Shown here: positions 17,927 through 27,476 of the stretch, one piece after another | Numbering within the stretch: position 1 is the stretch's first letter | How the letters are laid out: every line of letters begins with the position of its first letter | Assembly: GCA_023423695.1 (NCBI GenBank) | Contig: JAFAFA010000076.1 | Location: 50,166 to 114,165, forward strand | Reading direction: 5' to 3' | DNA length: 64,000 bases | Source: Pseudomonadota bacterium | GTDB taxonomy: Bacteria; Pseudomonadota; Alphaproteobacteria; Azospirillales; Azospirillaceae | Translations under genes and position numbers: made by a program | The notes under the pieces: model-generated | The model's input: only the letters and a program-made list of their open reading frames with translations | Databases searched by the model: none | Told to the model about the DNA's origin: nothing

Positions 17927-18341
17927 ATACGGTCCTCAACGGCGCGACCCAGGGAACCCGCGCGACCGGTCGGGCCGCCTGGACGCAGCGTCTGTTGTGG
18001 GCGAAGCATACGGCACGACGGACCGGAACCGCCGAACGGCGCTGACGAGAGCAGCCAGGACGGCCCGGTCGACACGCGCCGGGCTGCCGCCTTGCGGCCA
18101 CAGCCAGCTTCGAGGTTTCGTCCTCTCACCGCCAATCCGAACGCGCCACCCCGCGACGTCCCTCCGGCGCAAATGGCCGGACAGGCGGTGTCGGAGGCGA
18201 CGCCGCAGACCCTTGGACGGCCCCGTGACCGGCGATCGGCTGACCTCGGGATCGATGGAATCGAGTACCGGGGATCAGCGAAACGGCGCTCACCTTGGGA
18301 GTCCGACCCGAATCTGGCGAATTGCGGTCTGTCGCAAAGAT

Positions 18342-18370
18342 ACCATAGACAAGCGATCCCTCTTGCACAA
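18342..18370 (-). promoter_or_regulatory. Predicted rne promoter
   Basis: On the minus strand, TTGTGC (18370-18365) and TATGGT (18347-18342) are 17 bp apart. The -10 hexamer is identical to that proposed for ffh. It predicts an rne leader of roughly 410 nt. Confidence 0.4.
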
Positions 18371-18543
18371 CGCGGAAATGCGCCGATTCGGCGAACAAGT
18401 TCGTCCCGGGGAAGCGTAAGCGCGACTTTCCCCCGGAACCCCGGATCGGGCAGCTGCCGCGGGGCCGCGGCGGCGGGGCGGCGGGTCACTGTTGCAGGAA
18501 CGGCACCCCGGCCCAGAATTGAGACCGGCCGAGACGTTCCGCG

Positions 18544-18573
18544 TTGAGGGCGTTGAATTGGCTAGGCTATAGC
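18544..18573 (+). promoter_or_regulatory. Possible amiC promoter
   Basis: TTGAGG (18544-18549), an 18-bp spacer and TATAGC (18568-18573) stand about 38 bp upstream of the amiC ATG. A moderate consensus match only. Confidence 0.3.
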
Positions 18574-18610
18574 TGATCGTCCGCCCGCCGTCCGCCACCG
18601 GGGAGACACG

Positions 18611-20149
18611 ATGCAACGGCCGCCCAGCCTGCCGACCGCCGCCATGCCCGACCGACTGCCGACCGCTGTCCATCCCAGGCTCGGGACCGGGCGCGGCGCC
18701 GTGACGCGGGGGTTTGCGTGCGTGCTGGGCGCGGTGCTGCCGGTCCTGCTGGCGCTGGTGCTTCTCGCCGGCCTTCCCGCCGCCCGGACAGCCGCCGCCC
18801 AGACCACGGCGGCGCTACCGTCCCCGCCGCCGCGCACCGCGGTGGTCGATGCCCGGCTGGGCATCCATCCGGACAAGACCCGTTTCGTGCTGGAGGTGAG
18901 CGATCCGGTCTCCTTCAGCGTGTCGCTGGCCACCGACCCCTACCGCGTCATCGTCGACCTGCCCGATCTGGTCTGGCCCGGCGGATCGCTGCCGATGGAG
19001 GGCAAGGGGGTGGTCGCGCGCTACCACCATGCGGCGGGCGGCCCGCGCGGGACGCGCCTGACCTTCGAGACCGTCGGTCCGGCCAAGCTGCGGGAAGGCT
19101 ACATGATCCCGCCGCGCGACGGCCGTCAGCCGCGCCTCGTCCTCGACCTGGAAAAGACGACGGTGGCGGAGTTCCGGCAGCTCGCGGCGGCATCTGGTGG
19201 CAAAGCTGGCACTGGCGCGGCCTCCGGCAAAGGTCAGCTGACGATGAACGCGGTCGTCGCGTCGGCAATGGCCGTTCCGATGCCTGTTCCTGCTCCGGCG
19301 CCGTCCCCTCAGGACGATCCGCCCGCGAGCGGGCTCGTCTCCACCCCGCCGCCCTTCGCGCCGCTGCCGCCGATCCCGCCGGCTCAGCTGATTCCGGCCG
19401 CGCTGCCCTCCGCCCCGCCGCTGCCGGACAGCAAGCCGTCCACCGTGGCGGAAAAGCCGCTGGTCGTGCTCGACCCCGGCCATGGCGGACAGGATCCCGG
19501 CGCCGTCGGCGTCGGCGGCATTTATGAGAAGGACATCACGCTCGCCGCCGCCCGGGAGGTGAAGCGCCAGCTGGAGGCGACCGGCCGCTACCGCGTCAGG
19601 CTGACCCGCGACAGCGACGTGTTCATCCGCCTGCGCGACCGCGTCGCCATCGGGCGCGAGGCCGGGGCGGACCTGTTCATCTCGCTGCATGCCGACAGCA
19701 TCAGCAGCGGCGACATGCGGGGGCTGTCGATCTACACCCTGTCCGACAAGGCGTCGGACCGCGAGGCGGAGATGCTGGCCGCCAAGGAGAACCGGGCCGA
19801 CGCGCTGGTCGGGCTCGACCTGTCGGGCGAGAACCAGCTGGTCGCCAACATCCTGATCGACCTCGCGCAGCGCGATACGAAGAACCATTCGAAGCGTTTC
19901 GCGACGCTGGCCCTGCAAAGTCTGGGACGCGACGTGCCGCTGATCCCCAGCAAGCCGCACCGGCAGGCCGGCTTCGCCGTGCTGACGGCGCCCGACGTGC
20001 CGTCGGTGCTGATCGAGATGGGCTATCTGTCGAACCGCAAGGATGCCGGGCTGCTGTCCTCGGCGGCGCACCGCGAACGGCTGGGCCGCGGGCTGGCCCG
20101 CACCATCGACGCCTATTTCCGCTGGCTGCACGGCGCCCAGCGGAGCTGA
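18611..20149 (+). CDS. amiC: N-acetylmuramoyl-L-alanine amidase, AmiC type
   Basis: Periplasmic zinc amidase that cuts the stem peptide from MurNAc during septum splitting. A long cationic N-terminus leads to a signal sequence (VLPVLLALVLLAGLPAARTAAAQ). An AMIN domain follows (about 75-200), then a Pro-rich linker and the Amidase_3 domain (about 280-510). Zn ligands and motifs are LDPGHGGQDPGA, the Glu in GGIYEKDITL, SLHADSI and the catalytic Glu in LIEMGYLSN. The length is 512 residues. GGGAGA precedes the ATG. The order rne-amiC-mrcA-prfB is conserved in alphaproteobacteria. Confidence 0.92.
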   Translation: MQRPPSLPTAAMPDRLPTAVHPRLGTGRGAVTRGFACVLGAVLPVLLALVLLAGLPAARTAAAQTTAALPSPPPRTAVVDARLGIHPDKTRFVLEVSDPVSFSVSLATDPYRVIVDLPDLVWPGGSLPMEGKGVVARYHHAAGGPRGTRLTFETVGPAKLREGYMIPPRDGRQPRLVLDLEKTTVAEFRQLAAASGGKAGTGAASGKGQLTMNAVVASAMAVPMPVPAPAPSPQDDPPASGLVSTPPPFAPLPPIPPAQLIPAALPSAPPLPDSKPSTVAEKPLVVLDPGHGGQDPGAVGVGGIYEKDITLAAAREVKRQLEATGRYRVRLTRDSDVFIRLRDRVAIGREAGADLFISLHADSISSGDMRGLSIYTLSDKASDREAEMLAAKENRADALVGLDLSGENQLVANILIDLAQRDTKNHSKRFATLALQSLGRDVPLIPSKPHRQAGFAVLTAPDVPSVLIEMGYLSNRKDAGLLSSAAHRERLGRGLARTIDAYFRWLHGAQRS

Positions 20150-20387
20150 GCCGCCGAACCGGACTGCTGAGCGGAGACTTGGCCGGGGGGCTTACCTCTT
20201 CCGCGCCGGCGCATTTTCGCGGGCGCCCTCTGCGCGTCACATTTTCCTGACATGACGGGAACGGGGGCGGCACTTCGCATCGCGGCGGTGTAGGATGCGC
20301 CCGCCCAGTCAGACGCGCCTGCCGGCCCGCACCCCAGAACGGGACGGAGCCGGGGCGCGTTCTTCGTCGCTTCTTGCAGGATCGGTC

Positions 20388-22925
20388 ATGCGCCTTCTTC
20401 TGTCCTTGCTGATGGCCTTCGTGATGCTGGCTCTTGCCGGTGCCGGGGGGCTGGTCTTCCTGTTGGATCACTACGACCAGGACCTGCCCGACTACACCAA
20501 GCTGGCCAATTACGAGCCGCCGGTGACCACGCGCATCTATGCCGGCGACGGACGGCTGATGGCGGAATTCGCGTCGGAACGCCGCATCTTCGTGCCGATC
20601 GACGCCATGCCGCGGCAGGTCATCAACGCCTTCATGGCGGCCGAGGACAAGAATTTCTACGCCCACCAGGGTGTCGACCCGCTCGGCATCCTGCGCGCGA
20701 TCCTGACCAACATCGAGAATTTCGGCCGCGACCGCCGCCCGGTCGGCGCCAGCACGATCACGCAGCAGGTCGCCAAGAACATGCTGCTGACCAACGAGGT
20801 GTCCTTCGCCCGCAAGATCAAGGAGGCGATCCTGGCGGTCCGCATCGAGCGGGCCTTCACCAAGGACCGCATCATGGAGCTGTACCTCAACGAGATCTTC
20901 CTGGGGAACCGCTCCTACGGCGTGGCGGCGGCGGCGCTGAACTATTTCAACAAGGCGCTGGACGAGCTGAGCATCGAGGAGGTCGCCTTCCTGGCGGCCT
21001 TGCCCAAGGCGCCGTCCAATTACAACCCCGACCGCCAGCACGATGCCGCCGTCGCCCGCCGCAACTGGGTGATCGGCCGCATGTCGGAGGACGGCTACGT
21101 CACGCCCGACGAGGCGAAGGCCGCCCAGGGCCGGCCGCTCCTGACCCGCAGGCGCGACGAGCAGGAGGTGGTGACCGCCGAGTATTTCGCCGAGGAGATC
21201 CGGCGCGAACTGGTGAAGCTCTATGGCGAGCAGGCGCTGTATGAGGGCGGCCTGTCGGTGCGCGCCTCGATGAACCCGCAGCTGCAGGCGGCGGCGACAA
21301 AGTCGTTGCGCGACGGGCTGGTCGCCTACGATCGCCGCCATGGCTGGCGCGGACCGGTGGCGAAGATGGAGAATTTCGACAACTGGCCGAAGAAGCTGGC
21401 CGCCATGCCGGCGCCCGCAGGCTCCGAGGGCTGGAAGCTGGCCGTCGTGCTGAAGGACGATCAGGCGGACGGGCTGGACATCGGCTTGGCCGACGGCAGC
21501 CGCGGCCGCATCCCGCTGTCTGAGCTGCGCTGGGCCCGCGCGGCGAAGGAGGGCGAGGCCGTGGGGCCGGCGATCCGCAAGCCGTCGGACGTCGCCAAGC
21601 TGGGCGATATCCTGCTGGTGGAGGCGATCAGCGGCCCGGCGCCCAAGGACGAGGACGAGAAGCCGGCCAGGAAGGGCGCCCAGGCGGCGGCGAAGGAACT
21701 GCCGCCGGGCAGCTACGCCCTGCGCCAGATCCCGCAGGTGCAGGGCGGCCTCGTGGCGCTCGATCCCCACACCGGCCGCGTGCTGGCGATGGTCGGCGGC
21801 TTCTCTCCTGCCATGAGCGTGTTCAACCGGGCCACCCAGGCGCTGCGCCAGCCCGGTTCCTCCTTCAAGCCCTTCGTCTATCTGACGGCGCTGAACCAGG
21901 GCTTCACCCCGTCGTCGCTGGTGATGGACGCGCCCTTCGCCTTCGATCCGGGCGGCGGGCAGCCGGTCTGGCGGCCGGAAAACTACAGCCACGAATTCTA
22001 TGGCCCGACCCCGCTGCGCGTCGGCATCGAAAAGTCGCGCAATGTCATGACCGTCCGCCTCGCCCAGCAGATCGGCATGGACAAGGTCAAGGCTCTGGTC
22101 GAGAAGTTCGGCATTGTCGACAACCTTCAGCCCTATCTGCCGATGTCGCTGGGCGCCGGCGAGACGACGGTCCTGCGGCTCGCCACCGCTTATGCAATGC
22201 TGGACAATGGCGGCAAGCGGGTGGTGCCGACCTTCATCGACCGCGTCCAGGACCGAAACGGCAAGACCGTCTTCCGCCACGACAACCGCGCCTGCGAAGG
22301 CTGCACCAACGTCGCCTGGAAGGATGGGTTGGCCGTCCCGGCGGTGCCCGACACCCGCGAGCAGGTGAACGATCCGCGCACCACCTACCAGATCGTTTCG
22401 ATCCTGGAAGGCGTGGTCCAGCGCGGCACGGCGGCGTCGCTGAAGTCGCTGGGCAAGCCGCTGGCCGGCAAGACCGGCACCACCAACGACAGCCATGACG
22501 CCTGGTTCATGGGCTTCTCGCCCGATCTGGTGGTCGGCACCTATATCGGCTTCGATCAGCCGCGCTCGCTGGGAAGCCGCGAGACAGGCGGCTCCGCCGC
22601 GGTGCCGGTGTTCAAGGACGTCATGCAGGTGGCGTTGAAGGACCAGCCGGCGACGCCCTTCCGCGTGCCGCCCGGCCTGCGCCTCGTCCGTGTGAACCCG
22701 GCCAATGGCCAGCTGGCCCAGCCCGGCGACAGCCGCGCCATCTGGGAGGCATTCCTGCCCGGCACCGAACCGAACCCGGACCAGCCGCAGATGGTGCTGG
22801 ACGGCTCGGTGCAGGGGGCCGGGGCGATGATGGGCGATCCGAACGCCGCAGGATTCGGCGCCGCCCAGCCGGGCATTCCGGCACCGCCGGCCGCGGCGAC
22901 GCTGGGGACCGGCGGGCTCTACTGA
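20388..22925 (+). CDS. mrcA: Class A penicillin-binding protein 1A
   Basis: Bifunctional peptidoglycan glycosyltransferase/transpeptidase of the inner membrane. It has an N-terminal anchor (MRLLLSLLMAFVMLALAGAG). The GT51 domain shows EDKNFYAHQGVD, GASTITQQVAKN and RIMELYLNEIFLG. The transpeptidase shows the nucleophile motif SSFK in QPGSSFKPF, the SRN motif in EKSRNVMTV and KTGTTNDSHDAWFMGF. The ATG at 20388 gives 845 residues; a start 31 codons upstream is possible. The C-terminus carries a family-typical Pro/Gly tail. Confidence 0.95.
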   Translation: MRLLLSLLMAFVMLALAGAGGLVFLLDHYDQDLPDYTKLANYEPPVTTRIYAGDGRLMAEFASERRIFVPIDAMPRQVINAFMAAEDKNFYAHQGVDPLGILRAILTNIENFGRDRRPVGASTITQQVAKNMLLTNEVSFARKIKEAILAVRIERAFTKDRIMELYLNEIFLGNRSYGVAAAALNYFNKALDELSIEEVAFLAALPKAPSNYNPDRQHDAAVARRNWVIGRMSEDGYVTPDEAKAAQGRPLLTRRRDEQEVVTAEYFAEEIRRELVKLYGEQALYEGGLSVRASMNPQLQAAATKSLRDGLVAYDRRHGWRGPVAKMENFDNWPKKLAAMPAPAGSEGWKLAVVLKDDQADGLDIGLADGSRGRIPLSELRWARAAKEGEAVGPAIRKPSDVAKLGDILLVEAISGPAPKDEDEKPARKGAQAAAKELPPGSYALRQIPQVQGGLVALDPHTGRVLAMVGGFSPAMSVFNRATQALRQPGSSFKPFVYLTALNQGFTPSSLVMDAPFAFDPGGGQPVWRPENYSHEFYGPTPLRVGIEKSRNVMTVRLAQQIGMDKVKALVEKFGIVDNLQPYLPMSLGAGETTVLRLATAYAMLDNGGKRVVPTFIDRVQDRNGKTVFRHDNRACEGCTNVAWKDGLAVPAVPDTREQVNDPRTTYQIVSILEGVVQRGTAASLKSLGKPLAGKTGTTNDSHDAWFMGFSPDLVVGTYIGFDQPRSLGSRETGGSAAVPVFKDVMQVALKDQPATPFRVPPGLRLVRVNPANGQLAQPGDSRAIWEAFLPGTEPNPDQPQMVLDGSVQGAGAMMGDPNAAGFGAAQPGIPAPPAAATLGTGGLY

Positions 22926-22934
22926 GTGAAAAGG

Positions 22935-22964
22935 GAAAGGGGCGTCCTGGCGGGCGCCCCTTTC
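22935..22964. terminator. Bidirectional terminator between mrcA and the SGNH gene
   Basis: GAAAGGGGCG (22935-22944) pairs perfectly with CGCCCCTTTC (22955-22964). The stem sits between the convergent stops. The minus strand continues CCTTTTC, the plus strand has TTTC. Confidence 0.65.
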
Positions 22965-22965
22965 G

Positions 22966-24069
22966 TCAATGGGTGGAGGCTGCTCCCGCCACCGTTCCTA
23001 TCACCGTTCCTACCACCGTCCCTGCCTCCGTCAGCGAGGCGATGGCGTCCACCGGGCAGCTGCCGAGAGGGCGCAGTTCCGGTTCGAGGGCCGCGAACAT
23101 CGCGCGCACGCCGTCCTCGTTGACATGCAGGGCGTCCATGAACAGCTCGTCCTTGTCCACGGCGCGGCGGGCGTCGATCACGGTCACGCCGGCGGGCAGG
23201 CGGCTCTTCATCTCGGCGAAGAAGGCGTCGAAATTCTTCAGCTTGCCGGCATAGGTCGGGAAATAGGGGGTGATCACCACCGCCACGCGGGTGCCCTGCG
23301 CCTGGGCGCTGCGGATGATGCGGTCCATCGCCTGCCAGTTGGCGTCGGCGGCGGTCATCATCTCTTCGGGTGCGGCGGCGAGCTGCGCCTTCATCGGTTC
23401 GGGGATGGCGCCCACCAGCGTGCGGTCGGCGGCGGGCTTCAGCAGGCCGGCGATCAGGCGCATGGTCTGGTTGTTGTTGAAGGTCATCAGGTTGAAGGCG
23501 TGGTTCGCCATCCACAGTTCCCGGTTTTCCTGCCGGATGAAGGCGTCGATGCGCGGCGAGTAGTAGGCCAGCAGCGGCAGGTCGGCGAGGTCGTGCGGGT
23601 TGTCGACCAGACCGGTGGGCTCCAGGATCAACAGGCGCGGGGCGCCGTGCCGCTCGACGTAATCCTCCCACAGCAGGGCCGACAACACGGTCGGCGCCCC
23701 ACCCATGCCCAGGTTCAGCGCGCGCCCGCAGGTCATGTCCTGCAGGGTGGAGACCGGGAAATGGTTGTCCGCCCGCGAATTGCCCAGCACCAGCACGTCC
23801 GCCGGCCCTCTGGTGGGACGGGCGGCCTGACCGGGGGCGGAGGCGAGCGCCGCCTTGACCATCAGAGCGCCCGGCTTCTCGTCCGTGCGGCCGTCCGGCT
23901 GCGCATCGGGAATGACCGCCGGCACGTCTTCCGGCCCGACCGGACGGTAGATCGCCATGAAGCGGTCGCTGGAGCGCAGAAGCAGGTCGCCCAGCGCCGA
24001 AGCCAGGACCCGGTCCATCGCCGTGACGGTGGCGAGGATCAGCGCGATGCAAGCCAGAAGGCGGTACAT
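22966..24069 (-). CDS. Periplasmic SGNH-fold protein paired with an MBOAT acyltransferase
   Basis: 367 residues with an N-terminal signal anchor (MYRLLACIALILATVTA). The SGNH block I is VLVLGNSRADNHFP, the Gly block is ALNLGMGGAPTVL, and the C-terminal block contains DALHVNEDG with the Asp/His pair. Proteins of this shape (AlgJ/AlgX/PatB-like) work with MBOAT partners to O-acetylate polysaccharides. The MBOAT gene lies 21 bp upstream in the same direction. The substrate is unknown. The C-terminus is a low-complexity GTVVGTVIGTVAG stretch made by a short DNA repeat. Confidence 0.75.
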   Translation of the reverse strand: MYRLLACIALILATVTAMDRVLASALGDLLLRSSDRFMAIYRPVGPEDVPAVIPDAQPDGRTDEKPGALMVKAALASAPGQAARPTRGPADVLVLGNSRADNHFPVSTLQDMTCGRALNLGMGGAPTVLSALLWEDYVERHGAPRLLILEPTGLVDNPHDLADLPLLAYYSPRIDAFIRQENRELWMANHAFNLMTFNNNQTMRLIAGLLKPAADRTLVGAIPEPMKAQLAAAPEEMMTAADANWQAMDRIIRSAQAQGTRVAVVITPYFPTYAGKLKNFDAFFAEMKSRLPAGVTVIDARRAVDKDELFMDALHVNEDGVRAMFAALEPELRPLGSCPVDAIASLTEAGTVVGTVIGTVAGAASTH

Positions 24070-24090
24070 GGGAGGGTCTCCGTCCGGTCT

Positions 24091-25527
24091 TTAGAACTGG
24101 AAGTAGATGAAGGCGTGGTTGGCGAAGCTTCCGAACAGCAGCATCACCAGGATCAGGGCGGAGCAGGCCATCGACCGCGCCACCACGTTGGTCCCGGCAT
24201 AGCGGCGGCCCGCACCGCGCTCGATCAGCGCATCGACCATCAGCACGATCAGGCCGGCGACGGCGACGCGCAGCAGCGAGCTGGCCTGGAGGTTGCCTTG
24301 CTGAAGACCGAAATCGCCGTGGGCGATGATGCCCAGGATGGTCCAGACGGTTTGCAGGTTGTCGGCGCGGAAGGGCAGCCAGGTCAGCGTCACCACGATG
24401 AAGACGAGGCCGATCATCACCAGCCGCCCGGCGGCCAGCATCGGACCGCTGAGACGCACCGGGCTGAGCGCGGCCAGCCGGCGCACGCCGTCTTCCACCA
24501 GCATCAGCCCGCCATGCAGAGCCCCCCACAGGACGAAGGTCCAGTTGGCGCCGTGCCACAGGCCGGAGATCAGCATGGTGATGACGACATTGCGGATGCG
24601 CAGCCAGCGCGTCCGGCTGCCGCCCATCGGCACATAGACGTAGTCGCGGAACCAGGTGGACAGCGAGATGTGCCAGCGCCGCCAGAAATCGCGCATGCCG
24701 CTGGCGAAATAGGGGCGGGCGAAGTTCTGGCACATGGTGTAGCCGAATATCTGGGCCAGCCCGATGGCGATCAGCGAGTAGCCGGCGAAGTCGCCGTAGA
24801 TCTGCAGCGAGAAGCAGACCAGCCCGATCACATGCTGGAGCGCGTTGAAGAACTCCGGCTGGTGGAAGCGGGCGTCGACCACCATCGCGGCGTTGTCGGC
24901 CAGCCCGATCTTCAGGAAATAGCCCCAGATCACCTTCTCCAGCCCGGCGAAGCGCTCCTCGAACGGGATGTCGCGCGGGCGCTGCTGGATCTGCGGCAGC
25001 AGGTCGCGCGCCCGAACGATCGGGCCGGCCACCAGCTGCGGGAAGAAGGCGACGAAGGTGGCATAGCGCATCAGCGACCGTTCCGGCTGCTTCACCTCGC
25101 CGGTGTAGAGATCGATGCCGTAGCTGAGATTCTGGAAGGTGTAGAAGGAGATGCCGACCGGGAGCAGGATGTCCAGCGTCCGCCGCCCGATCTCGACGCC
25201 AATGGATGCGAGCGCGATCTCCGCGCTGTCGGCGAAGAAGTTGTAGTATTTGAAGAAGAACAGCATGCCCAGGTTGGCGCCCAGGCTGATGAACAGGTAC
25301 ATCTTCTTTGTCTGGCGGTCGGGTGAATCAGCGATCTTCAGCCCGCAGTAGAAGTCGATGAAGGTGCTGAGCGCCAGCAATGCGCAGAACCTGTAATCCC
25401 AATAGCCGTAGAAGATGTAACTGGCCACCAGCAGGAAGGGCGTAAAGGCGCGCGTGCGCGCCAGCGCCATGAAACCGGCGCTGAACACGGTGATGAACAG
25501 CAGGAAGTTCAGGCTGGTGAAGCTCAT
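24091..25527 (-). CDS. MBOAT-family membrane O-acyltransferase
   Basis: Polytopic enzyme of the AlgI/DltB type that moves acyl groups, usually acetyl, across the inner membrane onto a polysaccharide or other acceptor. It has about ten membrane segments. Family landmarks are LPVGISFYTFQNLSY, FFPQLVAGPI, FWRRWHISLSTWFRDYVY and the catalytic histidine in ISGLWHGANWTFV. The ATG at 25527 (MSFTSLNFLLFI) gives 478 residues. Longer in-frame starts add only basic low-complexity sequence and were rejected. It is transcribed ahead of the SGNH gene. Confidence 0.92.
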   Translation of the reverse strand: MSFTSLNFLLFITVFSAGFMALARTRAFTPFLLVASYIFYGYWDYRFCALLALSTFIDFYCGLKIADSPDRQTKKMYLFISLGANLGMLFFFKYYNFFADSAEIALASIGVEIGRRTLDILLPVGISFYTFQNLSYGIDLYTGEVKQPERSLMRYATFVAFFPQLVAGPIVRARDLLPQIQQRPRDIPFEERFAGLEKVIWGYFLKIGLADNAAMVVDARFHQPEFFNALQHVIGLVCFSLQIYGDFAGYSLIAIGLAQIFGYTMCQNFARPYFASGMRDFWRRWHISLSTWFRDYVYVPMGGSRTRWLRIRNVVITMLISGLWHGANWTFVLWGALHGGLMLVEDGVRRLAALSPVRLSGPMLAAGRLVMIGLVFIVVTLTWLPFRADNLQTVWTILGIIAHGDFGLQQGNLQASSLLRVAVAGLIVLMVDALIERGAGRRYAGTNVVARSMACSALILVMLLFGSFANHAFIYFQF

Positions 25528-25873
25528 CGTGCCCCCGGCAGAGATGCTCGCGCGTCTGCGCAACCGCGCAAGAAAGGCGAAGTTCGGAGGCGAAGATAAC
25601 CACGATTTCGGGGATTTCCCGCTGCCGCGGTAGGGTTGTGCGGCCGGATATGGGACGTACTCTGAAATGAGCCGGGCGGATGATTCCAAACGGTTAGGAC
25701 CGCCAAGCCGGGGCTGGGCCATACACGAAAGTGGCAAGCCTCCCCGATCGCGGAACCCGGGTGGGGCTATGCCCAGCCGCACCCGGGTCATTAAGGGGGT
25801 GCAAGCGGGGGAGGGAGCCGCTACATATGCAGCCGACAAACCCTTCAACTCTGGCTGACGAGGAGGCACCGCC
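25528..25873. other. Divergent MBOAT / prfB intergenic region
   Basis: 346 bp. A Gly/Ser-codon stretch near the MBOAT start and an AT-rich patch (GCTACATATGC near 25830) that could be a -10 region for prfB are visible. No RNA gene or supported ORF was found. Confidence 0.4.
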
Positions 25874-27005
25874 ATGCGGGCCGAGATCGAAGCGGCCGCC
25901 GGCGAGATCAGAGAATCGCTGGCGCTGCTGAGGAGGCATCTTTGACTGGGACAACGCACTGCGACGTCTCGACGAACTGAACAACCTCGCCGAGGATCCC
26001 AAGCTTTGGGACGATCCCTCGCGGGCCCAGACCATCATGCGCGAGCGCACCCAGCTGGAGGCCTCGGTTTCCGGCTACCGGTCGCTGGAGCGCGACCTGT
26101 CCGACAGCCTGGAACTGATCGAGATGGGCGAGGCGGAAGGTGACGCCACCGTCGTCGCCGATGCCGAGGCGCAGCTCTACGGCCTGCGCGACCGCGCCAA
26201 CAAGCTGCAGATCGAAAGCCTGCTGTCGGGCGAGGCCGATGCCAACGACTGCTTCGTCGAGGTGAATGCCGGCGCCGGCGGCACGGAGGCCCAGGACTGG
26301 GCGCTGATGCTGATGCGCATGTACACCCGTTGGGCGGAGCAGCACGGTTACAAGGCCGAATGGCTGGACGAGACGCCGGGCGAAGAGGCGGGGATCAAGT
26401 CCGCCACCGTGCAGATCAAGGGTCACAACGCCTATGGCTGGCTGAAGACCGAGGCCGGCGTGCACCGTCTGGTGCGCATCAGCCCGTTCGACAGCCAGGC
26501 GCGTCGCCAGACCAGCTTCGCCGCCGTCTCGGTGTCTCCGGTGATCGACGACAAGATCGACATCGAGATCAACGAGAAGGATTGCCGCATCGACACCTAC
26601 CGGGCGTCGGGCGCAGGCGGTCAGCACATCAACAAGACCGACTCGGCGGTGCGCATCACGCACATCCCGACGAACATCGTGGTGAGCTGCCAGCAGGAAC
26701 GGTCGCAGCACAAGAACCGCGCCAAGGCGTGGGACATGCTGCGTGCCCGCCTGTATGAGCGGGAGTTGAAGATCCGCGAGGATGCCGCGGCCGCTCTGGA
26801 AGCGACCAAGACCGACATCGGCTGGGGCCACCAGATCCGCTCATATGTCCTGCACCCCTACCAGATGGTGAAGGATCTGCGTACCGATGTGGAGACCTCG
26901 CAGAGCCAGGCGGTGCTGGACGGTGCACTCGATCCCTTCCTGGAGGCGGCGCTGGCCTCCAGGATCAAGGGGCAGAGCGACGACGCGCACGCCGCCGGCG
27001 GTTGA
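25874..27005 (+). CDS. prfB: Peptide chain release factor 2, programmed +1 frameshift
   Basis: Recognises UGA/UAA stop codons. The gene is in two frames. ATG 25874 opens 23 codons ending RRHL, followed by an in-frame TGA at 25943. Reading continues in the +1 frame with GAC at 25944 to 27005, giving 376 residues. The slippery CTT TGA C (25940-25946) is preceded three bases upstream by AGGAGG, the internal Shine-Dalgarno that drives the shift, as in E. coli. The tripeptide SPF (RISPFDSQARRQ) and GAGGQHINKTDSAVR catalytic loop identify RF2. A strong AGGAGG also precedes the ATG. Confidence 0.96.
25931..25946 (+). promoter_or_regulatory. prfB autoregulatory frameshift site
   Basis: AGGAGG (25931-25936), CAT, CTT TGA C. 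When RF2 is scarce, slow reading of TGA lets the ribosome slip +1 on CTT, restoring RF2 synthesis. Confidence 0.95.
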
Positions 27006-27020
27006 CGGGTCGGAACGTGG

Positions 27021-27050
27021 AAAAGGGCGGCCGCTTGCGGCCGCCCTTTT
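27021..27050 (+). terminator. Rho-independent terminator after prfB
   Basis: AAAAGGGCGGCCGC and GCGGCCGCCCTTTT form a perfect 14-bp inverted repeat with a TT centre. The T-tract is part of the stem. Confidence 0.8.
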
Positions 27051-27147
27051 CGATTCGGCGCCTTTTCGGAATTGCCGATCTGGAATGGAAGGCTAGGCTC
27101 GGCTGTTTCAACAGGCAGCCACTCCAACGATCAGGAGCAACCGATCC

Positions 27148-27474
27148 ATGAACAGACGTCTTCTTCCGGCCCTGACCGGCGCCATACTGGGCGGCGCCAT
27201 GCTGCTGGCGACCCCCGCATTTGCCGCCTGCGAAACGGACAATCTGCCGGACGAGATGCGTCTGGCCTTCATCTCCGGCGCGCAGGAGGCGCTGAACGAG
27301 CACGGCTTCAACGCCGGAACGGTGGACGGCAAGATGGGATCGCGCACCCGCTCGGCGATCCGCGCCTATCAGCGCGCAGCCAAGCTTCCGGTGGACGGAT
27401 GTGCCACCCAGGGGCTGCTCGACCATCTGAACTTCAGCCAGCCGAAAATCTACGGCCCCAACAAGCCTCGCTGA
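27148..27474 (+). CDS. Secreted peptidoglycan-binding-domain protein
   Basis: 108 residues. A signal peptide (LLPALTGAILGGAMLLATPA, cleaved near AFA-AC) is followed by one PG_binding_1 domain: ALNEHGFNAGTVDGKMGSRT and SAIRAYQRAAKLPVDG. Two cysteines (CETDN and GCATQ) could pair in the periplasm. It has no catalytic domain, so it is likely a cell-wall targeting or accessory protein. It stands alone behind the prfB terminator. Confidence 0.8.
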   Translation: MNRRLLPALTGAILGGAMLLATPAFAACETDNLPDEMRLAFISGAQEALNEHGFNAGTVDGKMGSRTRSAIRAYQRAAKLPVDGCATQGLLDHLNFSQPKIYGPNKPR

Positions 27475-27476
27475 CC

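Larger units (their letters stand above)
17927..18610. other. Divergent rne / amiC intergenic region
   Basis: 684 bp between divergent genes. It contains the predicted rne promoter at 18342-18370, which implies a leader of about 400 nt, and a weaker amiC promoter at 18544-18573. Overlapping open frames on both strands lack ribosome binding sites and were not accepted. A long leader is consistent with RNase E autoregulation through its own 5' UTR, as known in enterobacteria; here that is inference. Confidence 0.5.

Noticed and set aside
14675..18547. Long plus-strand open frame opposite rne
   Set aside because: Ala/Gly/Leu-rich shadow of the repetitive rne C-terminus; no family features.
19701..25326. 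Long open frames opposite amiC/mrcA and opposite the SGNH/MBOAT genes
   Set aside because: They cover well-identified genes on the other strand and have no ribosome binding site or domain.
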